Positions 1 to 8,417 of a DNA stretch of 38,361 nt are shown here, in pieces (the first letter of the stretch is position 1; every line of letters begins with the position of its first letter). The DNA is from Saprospiraceae bacterium (GTDB taxonomy: Bacteria; Bacteroidota; Bacteroidia; Chitinophagales; Saprospiraceae), in assembly GCA_019634045.1 (NCBI GenBank), contig JAHQWA010000278.1:1-38361 (forward strand), written 5' to 3'. Both the position numbers and the translations under genes were made by a program. The notes under the pieces were generated by a model. The model worked only from the letters and a program-made list of their open reading frames with translations, was not told the origin of the DNA and searched no databases.

Positions 1-268
1 GATGAATCCAGATAATCGTCCGTTGCCCTCCATCTTTACAAGTGACAATTGTTTCATCCGTGTAGTCCTTATCCCTGTTGACCCTATTGAGCACTAATTC
101 ACGATACTCCGGATCAGGATATAACAATTCAAAAGCTTTAGGATTACCAATTATCTCTTCGGCTGAGTAGCCGGTAACTTCCTCACACCTTCTATTCCAA
201 ACCAGTATTTGCCCATTTTCATCAAAGGCATCCAACATTACCGGTACTGTTTGAACAGCCTTACGCAT
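1..268 (-). CDS. PAS-domain sensor protein, fragment running off the left edge
   Basis: Read on the minus strand from an ATG at 268 to the window edge, the frame gives a clear PAS domain: it starts MRKAVQTVPVMLDAFDENG, continues through ILVWNRRCEEVTGYSAEEII and reaches ETIVTCKDGGQRTIIWIH. This is the usual PAS layout of a first strand, a WN.RCE.VTGYS.EEIIG helix segment, and a C-terminal K(D/N)G..R.I.W strand. PAS domains sense ligands or redox state and mostly sit in histidine kinases or diguanylate cyclases. The output domain would lie beyond the left edge and cannot be seen. The frame is open upstream to an ATG at 307, but residues before MRKAV do not look like PAS and overlap codons of the oppositely oriented kinase. 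The PAS N-terminal flank is therefore probably cut at about 268. Confidence 0.75.
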   Translation of the reverse strand, partial: MRKAVQTVPVMLDAFDENGQILVWNRRCEEVTGYSAEEIIGNPKAFELLYPDPEYRELVLNRVNRDKDYTDETIVTCKDGGQRTIIWIH

Positions 269-270
269 CC

Positions 271-1053
271 TTAGACGACAACCTAAAGGAATTTGCCACA
301 CAACCATCCGTCATCATCCCGCGGTGGAAAAACCCAGTTTGGCAAGCTGCAATAGGTTTGAGCCTACTCTTTGGCCTGCTAACTTGGCTGAGTCTCCGAA
401 TCATCGGTAGAATACGAGAGAAAAACTTAGAACGTCAACGCCAAATGATAGAAATGGAACTCAATTCTATCCGCTCCCAACTAAACCCACACTTCGTCTA
501 CAACACTATGAGTTCTATCCAAAATCTAATTCTCTCTGATAGATCTCAGCAGGCAAGCCAGTACTTAGCTGAACTAGGTGGCCTCATGCGCGCCGTCCTC
601 AACCAGACCAAGAAAGGGATTATTTCCTTAGAAGAAGAATTATCCACCATTAGGCAATACTGCAAACTAGAAGCCCTAAGAAAGTCCTTCGCCTGGAACA
701 TTAAAGTGGACCAATCGGTAGATCTGCACAATACCGATATCCCGGCCCTCTTGTTACAACCATATGTGGAAAATGCCATTATCCATGGCCTTAGAGGAAA
801 TGAGGTAGATGGGAAAATAGACCTAACAATTAGCCAGAAGAATGGCTCACTCGACATTGTGATCCAAGATAACGGGGTAGGTATCGCCGAAAACCTTCAT
901 CGTTCCATGGGAGGAAACCAACTGGGATTACACCTAAATCGCAAACGCTTAGAATTACTGTATGGAAAACTTGCTAAAGTAATCGTCCAAGATCTCAACC
1001 AACTCAAAAAAGGGAAAAAAGGCACCCAAGTATCCATTAATATCCCCATCTAG
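271..1053 (+). pseudogene. LytS-family sensor histidine kinase, 5'-truncated
   Basis: This is the C-terminal part of a LytS/YehU-type kinase. A juxtamembrane stretch (VIIPRWKNPVWQ) leads into one membrane helix (AAIGLSLLFGLLTWLSL) and a basic linker. The His_kinase domain follows, with the phospho-acceptor motif QLNPHFVYNTMSSIQNLIL, and then the HATPase_c domain with N box LQPYVENAIIHG and G box DNGVGIA. The kinase phosphorylates a LytTR-type regulator such as the one at 2246. Full family members carry a large sensor region before the helix, and here it is missing. Recognisable sequence starts at about 271, right against the reversed PAS gene. The frame is open back to 178 but has no ATG; a TTG at 358 would start inside the helix. 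Either the gene was cut by a rearrangement or the junction is an assembly chimera. Confidence 0.7.
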
Positions 1054-1129
1054 TTAAGCATTAAATGAATGACAGCACCCTTAACCAACTCTGGTCAGGG
1101 GTACTTTTCCACACCATAATCCCATTGAC

Positions 1130-2239
1130 ATGTTCAAATACACTTTGAAAGGAATCGTTGCTAACGGAGACGGGCTTTCACTAGCCCTGTACTATTCTGA
1201 TCAAAACTTGGATGATAGAACCATTGTAAAAATTCAAAATGGTGGGTTTACTTTCCACGGAAGCTGTGATTATATGAAGGAGCTATATATCAGATTTGAA
1301 AAAAATATTGATAACCTTTCAGGGTATAGTCGAAAACTTGTTCATACGGAACCAGGTGTTATTACCATTAGGTTTGATGTAGCTGGCGATCCTAGTTATT
1401 ATAGGTTTTCTAATTTTGAGGTACTGACTGGCCCAGACAACATCTTTCGACGGCAATTTTTCACAGAATACAAAAAGGCCTTAGGTGAAAGACCCTTGTG
1501 GATATTCCCTGAATCTAGTCAGATGGACTACATGCGTAAATATGTTTACCCAGGCCCAAGATCTAGAGTATTGAAGCTCTACGAAAAATACTTTGCAGAA
1601 GAAACCTCAGCGATTCATTTATATCTACTAAAATCAATCACAGATCAAACGCAGGGGCCAGGGGAATTCAATGGGGAATACTTAAAGGGGGAAGAAATCG
1701 AGCTCATCAGAAATCTATTTTCGAAATTAGACCCCAACCTAGCTCCCGGACTAGATTACAAAAGGGTGAAAGCTGCAGTAGAAGAACTAGGCAAGGTTAG
1801 CCAGGTAATTAACTTTATAGACTATACCTTACCTTCTATTGATGGAAAGGAAATACAGTTATCTAAAGTTGTACAAGTGAACAAATTAACCTTACTAACT
1901 TTCTGGCATACAGCTTGTGGGCCTTGTCGGGCCTTTCACAAAGAAGTCAGTGCGCAATATTCAGAACTAAAGAAGAGGGGATTTGAAGTTATCAGTCTTA
2001 ATGTCGACGACTCAAAAAGCTTATGGAAGAAATCTTCTACTGAAGATGCAATTGCCTGGCCAAATTTATACATTGGTGGAGGGTCAGAATTATTAGCTCG
2101 ATATCACATCAAGCGCTTTCCTTCTAAAAGACTATATGATAACACCTTGAGCTTTGTCGGTATTGAGGCTAAAAACAGCATCGGCTGGTGGAATGCTGTA
2201 AGCAAAAAATGCTCTTCATTAGGAGTAGATAAAACTTAG
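1130..2239 (+). CDS. TlpA-like thioredoxin-fold protein lacking a signal peptide
   Basis: The 369-residue product has an N-terminal DUF4369-like beta domain (FKYTLKGIVANGDG...LALYYSD...GGFTFHG), a helical linker, and a C-terminal AhpC/TSA-thioredoxin domain. The redox motif is WHTACGPCRAF, with cysteines near residues 263 and 266. Family members are exported thiol-disulfide oxidoreductases that keep periplasmic thiols reduced. Proteins of this architecture normally begin with a signal peptide or lipobox. Here the only ATG puts the DUF4369-like domain at residue 1, and the upstream frame is closed by TAA about 48 bases before it. The gene sits between a LytS kinase and its LytR-type regulator (6-base gap to the regulator), where such pairs are normally adjacent. 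That suggests an insertion or a truncated gene. The domain call is solid; the start and the cell location are uncertain. Confidence 0.7.
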   Translation: MFKYTLKGIVANGDGLSLALYYSDQNLDDRTIVKIQNGGFTFHGSCDYMKELYIRFEKNIDNLSGYSRKLVHTEPGVITIRFDVAGDPSYYRFSNFEVLTGPDNIFRRQFFTEYKKALGERPLWIFPESSQMDYMRKYVYPGPRSRVLKLYEKYFAEETSAIHLYLLKSITDQTQGPGEFNGEYLKGEEIELIRNLFSKLDPNLAPGLDYKRVKAAVEELGKVSQVINFIDYTLPSIDGKEIQLSKVVQVNKLTLLTFWHTACGPCRAFHKEVSAQYSELKKRGFEVISLNVDDSKSLWKKSSTEDAIAWPNLYIGGGSELLARYHIKRFPSKRLYDNTLSFVGIEAKNSIGWWNAVSKKCSSLGVDKT

Positions 2240-2245
2240 ATTAGA

Positions 2246-2992
2246 GTGATAAAAACCATCATCGTCGAAGACGAAAAACATAACCAAGAGCTATTGGAGC
2301 GCCTACTCCAACAGCACTTCCCTGATTTGGACATACTCCAAAAAGCAGCCAATGTCGAAGCTGGCTTACATGCTATACGAGATCAGCAACCCGCCCTCGT
2401 CTTCCTAGATGTAGAGATGCCAGACGGCAACGCCTTTGATCTACTGGCGCAAATTAAACAAATAGACTTTGAGATCATCTTTGTGACAGCTTATGACCAT
2501 TATGCCTTACAGGCTATTAGGTTTTGTGCCATCGACTACCTGCTCAAACCCATCAAAGTCCCTGAACTGATCGAAGCCGTACAAAAGGTGAAAGATAATC
2601 TCTCTCTAAAATGGGAAAACCATCGCCTCAAGCAGCTCATTCAAAATCTAGACAAAAAATCTGATGATAAGCGACTAGCCCTACCCACCGCAGAGAAAAC
2701 CCTATTTGTTCCGATCCGAGAAATAATCAGATGTCAGGGAGAAAATAATTACACCTCTTTTTATCTCGCCTCAGGCAATCGCCTACTCGTCAGCAAAACC
2801 CTCAAAGAATTCGAAGAAATTTTGCAAGACTACGACTTCGCTCGCGTCCACCAATCTCACCTCGTCAATCTGAAAATGATCGAATCCTATCATAAAACAG
2901 AAGGGGGATATCTCATTATGCAAGATGGGAGTAGAATCAGCATTTCCCGCCACCGTAAAGACAAGGTGCTACATCTACTCATGGAATTATGA
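2246..2992 (+). CDS. LytR/AlgR-family response regulator (REC-LytTR)
   Basis: A 248-residue two-domain regulator. The REC domain occupies about residues 1-120, with acidic pair E8/D9, phospho-acceptor D55 (VFLDVEMPDG), T81 and K101 (LLKPI). The LytTR DNA-binding domain covers about 145-245 (LFVPIREIIRCQGENNYTSFYL...FARVHQSHLVNL...ISISRRHK-like end). LytTR regulators bind short direct repeats upstream of target promoters after phosphorylation by LytS-type kinases, and the truncated kinase at 271-1053 is the obvious former partner. The start is a GTG at 2246 giving MIKTIIVEDE, the normal N-terminus of the family; no ATG is available nearby. It lies six bases after the TlpA-like gene, so the two are probably co-transcribed. 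Confidence 0.9.
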   Translation: MIKTIIVEDEKHNQELLERLLQQHFPDLDILQKAANVEAGLHAIRDQQPALVFLDVEMPDGNAFDLLAQIKQIDFEIIFVTAYDHYALQAIRFCAIDYLLKPIKVPELIEAVQKVKDNLSLKWENHRLKQLIQNLDKKSDDKRLALPTAEKTLFVPIREIIRCQGENNYTSFYLASGNRLLVSKTLKEFEEILQDYDFARVHQSHLVNLKMIESYHKTEGGYLIMQDGSRISISRHRKDKVLHLLMEL

Positions 2993-3095
2993 CCCCTTGA
3001 ATCGGGCATGCCTGATCAACTTTTACAAAACTTCATACCGGAAGGGAACTTTCCACCTACCCTCATCGTTTATAGGAGAGATAAAACTAAATACG

Positions 3096-3161
3096 ATGAA
3101 ACGTAAATTATCAATTCCTTTCAAAGGGGCTTTCCGCCCTCTACGCTTTATTTCTGCATGA
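3096..3161 (+). CDS. Candidate 21-residue leader peptide upstream of the EF-G-type gene
   Basis: A short ORF beginning MKRKLSIPF and ending RPLRFISA lies 235 bases before the EF-G-type gene. It is basic and ends in TGA at 3159-3161. That stop overlaps the left arm of the first predicted stem (3160-3168). The bases around its start (aaact...ATGAAACG) resemble those around the downstream gene start (aaact...ATGATGAAACGA). A ribosome stopped near the end of this ORF would hold the first stem open, which is the geometry of translational or transcriptional attenuators. No homologue is recognised and coding is unproven; a chance ORF of this size is quite possible. Confidence 0.3.
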   Translation: MKRKLSIPFKGAFRPLRFISA

Positions 3162-3364
3162 GCTTGTCCAAGCTTCATCCTTAGGAACGTTTCTCCTTAT
3201 TTATCGCCTCAAGATTTAGCTGCTCGTTCCGAGCCTTTGTAGACAAGCTCCAAATCAGTTTTTAGGTTCACAGTAAACATTACGGTATTTAACAGGAAAG
3301 GTCCGTGCTTTCTAACTCAACCCCCTTGCAGTTGAGCTGCTATTCGCATTCAGAAAGCACCGGA
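3160..3364 (+). promoter_or_regulatory. Structured 5' leader with two nested hairpins before the EF-G-type gene
   Basis: Structure 1: gagcttgtc (3160-3168) pairs perfectly with gacaagctc (3242-3250), enclosing ggaacg (3184-3189) paired with cgttcc (3225-3230). Structure 2: 12 base pairs with one bulged C between 3302-3313 and 3352-3364, enclosing ctcaac (3316-3321) paired with gttgag (3331-3336). Structure 2 ends 32 bases before the ATG at 3397. No uridine tract follows either, so a simple intrinsic terminator is unlikely; translational control or RNA stability is more plausible. The pairing is seen directly; the regulatory role is inference. Confidence 0.45.
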
Positions 3365-3396
3365 GCTAAGCTGTATTCTTTATTTTCAAAACTTTA

Positions 3397-5487
3397 ATGA
3401 TGAAACGAAGAGCGCTTCATTTATTGCGCAATATTGGAATTGTTGCCCATATCGATGCGGGCAAAACAACTTTAACGGAAAGGATCCTTTATTTCACAGG
3501 TAAATCTCATAAGATTGGCGAAACCCACCAGGGCAATAGCCAGATGGATACGCTCAAACCTGAAATTGAAAAGGGAATCACCATTAGTGCCGCTGCTACT
3601 CAAACGGAATGGCAAGTGAACGGGCAAACACATCGAATCAATATCATTGATACGCCCGGACACGTTGATTTTACTATTGAGGTAGAACGATCGCTTCGGG
3701 TTTTGGACGGCATGGTGATGTTATTTGATGCTGTTGCTGGCGTAGAGCCGCAGTCTGAAACGGTTTGGCGGCAGAGCCAACGGTATGCTGTCCCTGCCAT
3801 TGCCTATGTCAATAAAATGGATCGCCCTGGATCTGACTTCTTTACTGTCATTCAGCAGATGAAGGATCAGTTAGGCGCGAATGCCTGGCCCATTCAATTG
3901 CCCATCATTAAGGATAATGCTTTTGTGGGAGTAGTCGATCTTTTGAGTAGGGAAGCCTTGGTTTGGTCGAAAGAAACCGGCCAAGCTCAGTCAACAGCTA
4001 TTCCGGCAGAGCTGCTAGAATCGGTAGAGTTCCATAGGAACGCATTACTTGAGGAGTTGGCCAGTACGGATGAGGCATTACTCGATCGCTACTTAGATCA
4101 GTCAAATTCGATTAGAGAAGAGGAATGGCAAGCCAGCTTGCGATCAGCTGTTGTACAGCGATCTATGGTTCCTGTTTTGGCAGGAGCTGCCTATAAAAAT
4201 ATCGCGGTACAGCCCTTGCTGGATGCTATCGGTTTATATCTACCCTCGCCATTGGATACGCCTAGTACAGAAGGACTTGATCCAGGCAATCAACAATCCA
4301 TTGAGAGGGCGGTAGATCCCGAGGCACCTTTTGCCGGACTCGTCTTTAAAGTGATCCTAGATGAGCAAAATCGAAGGTTGAGCTTTTTCAGAATATATAG
4401 CGGCAGATTGGCTGCTGGTGATTCTATACTGAATGTTCGAACGGGTAAAAAAGAACGAATCAGTCAATTGTATCAGATGCACGCCAATAAGCGTACCGAA
4501 TTGCAGGAAGCTTTCGCCGGAGATATTGTAGCGTCTTTGTCTTTGAAGCAGACTCGCACCGGCGATACGATTGCGGATATGAAAGCGCCTATTCTACTGG
4601 AAAGTCTGTATGTACCCAAACCCGTTATGGGCGTAGCGATTGAGGTGGTCAAAACGGCACAACTAGATAAACTAGGGCTTGCGCTAGCTAGACTGGCCGA
4701 GGAAGACCCTACTTTTAAAGTCGCTCATAATCAGGAAACAGGCCAGACTATTATCCAAGGTATGGGTGAGCTACACCTCGAGATTGTACTAGATAAGTTG
4801 CAACACGATTTTGGTGTTGCAGTTAATATCGGGCAACCGCAGGTGAGCTATTTTGAACGTTTGCAGGAAACTGGTCGGCAATGGGGAAGGCTGAAGAAGC
4901 AAAGTGGAGGTCCAGGGCTTTTTGCCGAAATGGATGTAGAATTAGGCCCTGCTGATCCAGCATTCTTAGCAGACCCATCGAATGGTAGGTTGCAGTTCAT
5001 TGACAAGGTAGTCGGCGGGAACATCCCGAAAAGCTTGATTCCTTTCGTAGAAAAGGGTTTCCGGACTGCGATGGAATCTGGGCCATTAGCGGGTCATCCA
5101 TTGGAAAGCCTCAAGGTGACCTTATGGGATGGTAAAACGCACTCCAAAGATTCTAAACCATTGGCCTTCGAACTTTGCGCCCAGAATACGTACCGGGAGA
5201 TGGCTAGGGACCTGGCTCCTCAATTGCTTGAACCACTCATGCAGGTGGAAGTACAAACGCCAGAGCCTTACCTAGGCACCGTTATAGGTGATTTAAACCG
5301 ACGGAGAGGCTTAATCAAAGGGCAGCGACTGGAACATGGAAGAATAGTAGTACATGCCGAAGTGCCACTAGTGGAAATGTTCGGTTATGTGAGCCATTTG
5401 AGGTCTAGTACAGCCGGCAGAGGAACCTTCAATATGCAATTAAGGGGGTACACAGCCGTCAATAAGCTGGCTACGCATCAAGCCTAA
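3397..5487 (+). CDS. Elongation factor G-type translational GTPase, probable fusA paralogue
   Basis: A 696-residue protein with full EF-G architecture. The G domain has P-loop AHIDAGKTT (17-25), switch I EKGIT (58-62), DTPGH (85-89) and NKMD (139-142). Domains II and III follow, with GMGELHLEIVLDKL. Domain IV has GGPGLFAEMDVELGP and a retained histidine in DGKTHSKDS, and domain V/EF-G C carries EPYLGTVIGDLNRRRG. EF-G moves tRNA-mRNA through the ribosome; paralogues can act in recycling, starvation or drug protection. Several usually invariant stretches are altered, such as QGNSQMDTLKPE in place of the EF-G HDGAATMDWM-type segment. The gene is also outside an rpsL-rpsG str operon, so a second copy is likelier than the housekeeping fusA. 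It is monocistronic: structured leader before it, terminator after it. A Tet(M/Q)-type protein is less likely because the sequence follows EF-G throughout. Confidence 0.85.
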   Translation: MMKRRALHLLRNIGIVAHIDAGKTTLTERILYFTGKSHKIGETHQGNSQMDTLKPEIEKGITISAAATQTEWQVNGQTHRINIIDTPGHVDFTIEVERSLRVLDGMVMLFDAVAGVEPQSETVWRQSQRYAVPAIAYVNKMDRPGSDFFTVIQQMKDQLGANAWPIQLPIIKDNAFVGVVDLLSREALVWSKETGQAQSTAIPAELLESVEFHRNALLEELASTDEALLDRYLDQSNSIREEEWQASLRSAVVQRSMVPVLAGAAYKNIAVQPLLDAIGLYLPSPLDTPSTEGLDPGNQQSIERAVDPEAPFAGLVFKVILDEQNRRLSFFRIYSGRLAAGDSILNVRTGKKERISQLYQMHANKRTELQEAFAGDIVASLSLKQTRTGDTIADMKAPILLESLYVPKPVMGVAIEVVKTAQLDKLGLALARLAEEDPTFKVAHNQETGQTIIQGMGELHLEIVLDKLQHDFGVAVNIGQPQVSYFERLQETGRQWGRLKKQSGGPGLFAEMDVELGPADPAFLADPSNGRLQFIDKVVGGNIPKSLIPFVEKGFRTAMESGPLAGHPLESLKVTLWDGKTHSKDSKPLAFELCAQNTYREMARDLAPQLLEPLMQVEVQTPEPYLGTVIGDLNRRRGLIKGQRLEHGRIVVHAEVPLVEMFGYVSHLRSSTAGRGTFNMQLRGYTAVNKLATHQA

Positions 5488-5518
5488 ACTACAGCAATTT
5501 AGACGATGTATAAAATAG

Positions 5519-5557
5519 ACATTGGCTCCTTGAGTGATCAAGTGAGCCAATGTTTTT
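5519..5557 (+). terminator. Intrinsic terminator of the EF-G-type gene
   Basis: acattggctc (5519-5528) pairs with gagccaatgt (5544-5553). The stem is extended inward by cttga/tcaag around a GTGA loop with one bulged T. A run of T follows (5553-5557). It lies about 30 bases after the TAA of the EF-G-type gene. Confidence 0.85.
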
Positions 5558-5635
5558 CCCGAAGGTAAAGTAAGCAGGCATTATCCCGCTTCACCTATTA
5601 TATCTTTAAATACAAAGTTGTATCGGAGTCTTGAT

Positions 5636-5989
5636 TTAAATGCTTACGATCTTAGCACTTAAGTTGTAGCGATTCACTAGGTCTTCTGTAAAAGCTTTGT
5701 GACCTCTAGGAGCCAACAGATAAAGCTTTCCTCCTTTCATCGCCGCCATCGTTCCCAAAAGTTTCCAGCGAGAAACAACTCGTTGTACCTCATCGGTTTT
5801 TTCTGCGATTTCAATGTAATTCTTATTTCCCGTTCTGAAACCAGTAATATCTGGAATAACTGGCATGTCTTCACCTGGGCGGTTAAACTGAGAAGGCACT
5901 TCAAAGTCTCCATGATTAGCCTTAATATTCGTTAAGCCTTGACGTTGGGCCCAAGTTATTGCCTTGTCAAAAATTTCGCTGTCGTGCAT
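5636..5989 (-). CDS. Conserved-looking 117-residue hypothetical protein
   Basis: A small soluble protein beginning MHDSEIFDKAITWAQRQG. The middle reads MPVIPDITGF..GNKNYIEIAEKTD, then VVSRWKLLGTMAA.KGGKLYLLAPRGH and a C-terminal helix-strand. A PD followed about a dozen residues later by a strand with acidic and lysine residues (YIEIAEK), then a helix and another strand, resembles the core of PD-(D/E)xK nuclease folds. The spacing of E and K is not canonical, however, and no nuclease claim is made. There is no signal peptide or membrane segment. It is isolated, with about 370 bases before the next minus-strand gene upstream. Composition and alternating hydrophobicity support a real protein. 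Confidence 0.55.
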   Translation of the reverse strand: MHDSEIFDKAITWAQRQGLTNIKANHGDFEVPSQFNRPGEDMPVIPDITGFRTGNKNYIEIAEKTDEVQRVVSRWKLLGTMAAMKGGKLYLLAPRGHKAFTEDLVNRYNLSAKIVSI

Positions 5990-6360
5990 ATCCTAATGTT
6001 TTTTTAACCTTGAGTAGAAAATCTGCCACTTTTCGAGTGGTGCAGTGGCTGCATCGGAAGTTGCCTTTAGCATGCTATCAGGCCAAAAGTGGCGAGGTGG
6101 GCAAAAAGACAAAATGCTGATATTATTGAGATTCAAGTGCCAACCTATTGGAGTCTGGTTCTGGTTTTCAAGCCTATTCACGTAGGTGAAACGCAACAAA
6201 AACTGGACAGGAAAATGAATATTAGCATACTTCACCATACTTATAAACGTTATTTGGCGACAATTGGTTCAATATTACTACTTTCTTCCTGAGAAATGAC
6301 ACCTAGGAAAATTGTAGGCTTCAACCAAGACATCAACCGAACTCAAGATAGTAAGTTATC
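5990..6360. other. Intergenic stretch, nothing recognised
   Basis: This gap separates the cysS stop from the small hypothetical gene. A minus-strand frame (5993-6238) and a plus-strand frame (6089-6292) are open but show no domain, no plausible start context and unbalanced composition. No promoter box, hairpin terminator or repeat was found. Confidence 0.4.
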
Positions 6361-7854
6361 TTAATTTTTCACCCAAGTTGTCCCTTCTTTGCCATCTTTA
6401 AGCTGAACCTCCAAGGCTCCCAACATATCTCGAATCTTATCCGATGTACTCCAATCTTTATTCGTACGAGCATCTTTCCGAAGGTCAATAATGATGTCCA
6501 TCAAACCATCTACTAGGTTTGTACCATTATCTCCGGCAGCCATCTCATCCTGTAACCCCAACACCTGGAAGATCAAAGCTTCAAAAGCAGACTTTAAGCG
6601 ACCAAGTGTTTCACCCGAAACTTCATTCTTCGGCAAATGCCCATCTTTAATTCCATTGATTCGAGTCACCAGTTCAAACAAACGGGCCATGGCCTTCGGT
6701 GTATTGAAGTCATCACTCATTTCTTCGAAAGCCTGATTTATAAGCTGACTGATTTCACCATCCAAAGCTCCAGCTTTAGCATCCGCTGCTGGTTCCATCG
6801 CTTGTACCGTACGGAAAGCTTCCATTAAACGACGGTAACCTTTTTCTGCCGCCAGCAAAGCCTCATCCGTTAAATCTAAGGTACTTCTATAATGCGATTG
6901 CAACATAAAGAAACGAATCACCATTGGAGAGTATCCCTTACTAACGTGCGGGCTATCTCCGGAAAACAACTGGTTTGGAGAAATAGTGTTGCCGTCACTC
7001 TTAGACATTTTGCGGCCATTCATCAATAGCATATTGGTATGCAGCCAATATCTCGCTGGTTGGCAATCGCAAGCACCCACACTTTGAGCCACTTCATTCT
7101 CGTGATGGGGGAATTTTAGATCATTTCCGCCGCCATGTATGTCAAAGGTCTTCCCTAAATATTTGGTACTCATCGCTGAGCACTCCAAGTGCCAGCCAGG
7201 GAAACCAACGGACCAAGGTGAATTCCAACGCATGATGTGCTCTGGAGAAGCTTTCATCCATAAAGCGAAATCTGAAGGATGTTTTTTCTCTCCCTGATTC
7301 TTCAAATCAGATCGCGATTCCGCCATTAAGTCTTCAATCACTCGACCGGAAAGTTTTCCATAAACCTTCTTCTCTTCCGCGAACTTTACCGTATCAAAAT
7401 AGACGGAGCCGTTCTTTTCATATCCATAGCCATTATCCAGGATAGACTGGATCATCTCGATCTGTTCGATGATATGTCCGGTAGCTCTTGGTTCTATACT
7501 AGGCGGAAGCGAATTAAAGGTACGCATCATGTTGTGAAACCCATTGGTATATTTCTGAGCTACTTCCATGGGACTAAGTTTTTCACGCTTGGTCCCCTTC
7601 AACATTCGGTCTTCACCATCATCCAACAGATGTCCTACATCTGTGATGTTTCGTACATAACGTACTTTATATCCCAAATACTTCAAATAGCGATAGATCA
7701 CGTCAAAGCTCACAAAGGTACGACAGTTGCCCAAGTGCACATCAGAGTAAACGGTTGGCCCACATACATACATTCCCACTTGACCCTCAACTATGGGTTC
7801 GAAAACTTCTTTTTCTCTACTGAGGCTATTGTAAACCTTCAAGGCTTGTGTCAT
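6361..7854 (-). CDS. cysS: Cysteinyl-tRNA synthetase
   Basis: A 497-residue class I aminoacyl-tRNA synthetase that charges tRNA-Cys with cysteine in the cytoplasm. The start is [10 protein letters not shown]. The signature [18 protein letters not shown] contains the HIGH-type motif (HLGN, 40-43) and zinc ligand C31. The further zinc ligands are C225 ([10 protein letters not shown]), H250 and E254 ([10 protein letters not shown]). The KMSKS loop is intact at 282-286 ([10 protein letters not shown]), and a DALR-type helical C-terminus follows. Length is normal for the family (about 460-500). It is preceded by a well-formed promoter at 7937-7968 and stands alone. An essential housekeeping gene with nothing unusual in it. 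Confidence 0.97.
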   Translation of the reverse strand: MTQALKVYNSLSREKEVFEPIVEGQVGMYVCGPTVYSDVHLGNCRTFVSFDVIYRYLKYLGYKVRYVRNITDVGHLLDDGEDRMLKGTKREKLSPMEVAQKYTNGFHNMMRTFNSLPPSIEPRATGHIIEQIEMIQSILDNGYGYEKNGSVYFDTVKFAEEKKVYGKLSGRVIEDLMAESRSDLKNQGEKKHPSDFALWMKASPEHIMRWNSPWSVGFPGWHLECSAMSTKYLGKTFDIHGGGNDLKFPHHENEVAQSVGACDCQPARYWLHTNMLLMNGRKMSKSDGNTISPNQLFSGDSPHVSKGYSPMVIRFFMLQSHYRSTLDLTDEALLAAEKGYRRLMEAFRTVQAMEPAADAKAGALDGEISQLINQAFEEMSDDFNTPKAMARLFELVTRINGIKDGHLPKNEVSGETLGRLKSAFEALIFQVLGLQDEMAAGDNGTNLVDGLMDIIIDLRKDARTNKDWSTSDKIRDMLGALEVQLKDGKEGTTWVKN

Positions 7855-7936
7855 GATAAGTTATGTTTAATATTTTTTGCCCTTTAATCTCTTACTGTTC
7901 TGACCATTTTGGTTGCTGGCAGGCAAAAATGAGCCG

Positions 7937-7968
7937 CAAAAATAAGAAGGTATTATAGGGGAAGCAAA
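7937..7968 (-). promoter_or_regulatory. Bacteroidota-type promoter of cysS
   Basis: On the minus strand TTTG (7968-7965) and TATTTTTG (7944-7937) are separated by exactly 20 bases. This matches the Bacteroidota -33 TTTG / -7 TAnnTTTG consensus at its preferred spacing. The predicted transcript starts about 75 bases before the cysS ATG. Confidence 0.7.
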
Positions 7969-7979
7969 TTTAGCCTTCA

Positions 7980-8340
7980 GGAAATATATGTATTCCTGCT
8001 GATGTATAAGGATGAATCATGTCATACTTGCGATTTAGCAGGAACTTACCCCAGCCATTTCTAATGATAAGGTGCCCACTGGCCGTTCGGAACGTAACGC
8101 GTTAGGAAAGAGTGACAATAGGTTAGACCTTAGAAGGCAACGATGGCAAAAATGCTGGCTACATCCTAGTTGCACCTTCCGAATCCGCCTTTCCGCTTTC
8201 AGGTGAACCCTGCTTGCCCTTACCTTCGATTCGTGACTGAATGTTTCGCCCCCAATCTGAAAGGTTAATTTATTTCCATTAGCAACAAGCAGGCTTTGAT
8301 CAAAGTTCCACTTACCTGAGTTCATGTTTGGCCATCATAC
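7980..8340. other. Intergenic stretch of unknown content, possible degenerate repeat
   Basis: The gap between the cysS promoter and the terminator at 8351-8391 holds a minus-strand open frame (8035-8325, 96 codons). Its translation is rich in Arg, Ser, Cys and His, with no domain, no hydrophobic periodicity and no promoter. It looks like non-coding sequence or a spurious frame within an intergenic repeat, and I do not call a gene here. Confidence 0.35.
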
Positions 8341-8350
8341 TTTGGGTGGA

Positions 8351-8391
8351 AATAAAAACGTGCAAAGTCAACTCATTTGACTTTGCACGTT
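8351..8391 (-). terminator. Strong intrinsic terminator after the S41 protease gene
   Basis: A perfect 15-bp inverted repeat: aacgtgcaaagtcaa (8357-8371) with ttgactttgcacgtt (8377-8391), loop of 5. Read on the minus strand it is followed by TTTTTATTT. It sits 27 bases past the stop at 8418, so transcription of the protease gene continues through the displaced C-terminal reading frame. Confidence 0.9.
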
Positions 8392-8417
8392 CGGAGCAGC
8401 TGTTCTTTATATAGAAA

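Noticed and set aside
2925-3161. 78-codon open frame at the end of the LytR-type gene
   Set aside because: It begins inside the regulator gene in another frame and is not protein-like; only its last 21 codons are considered, as a separate leader ORF.
5993-6238. 81-codon minus-strand frame before the small hypothetical gene
   Set aside because: No domain, no start context and uneven composition; its position could be chance.
8035-8325. 96-codon minus-strand frame
   Set aside because: Arg/Cys/His-rich and without secondary-structure periodicity; treated as non-coding.
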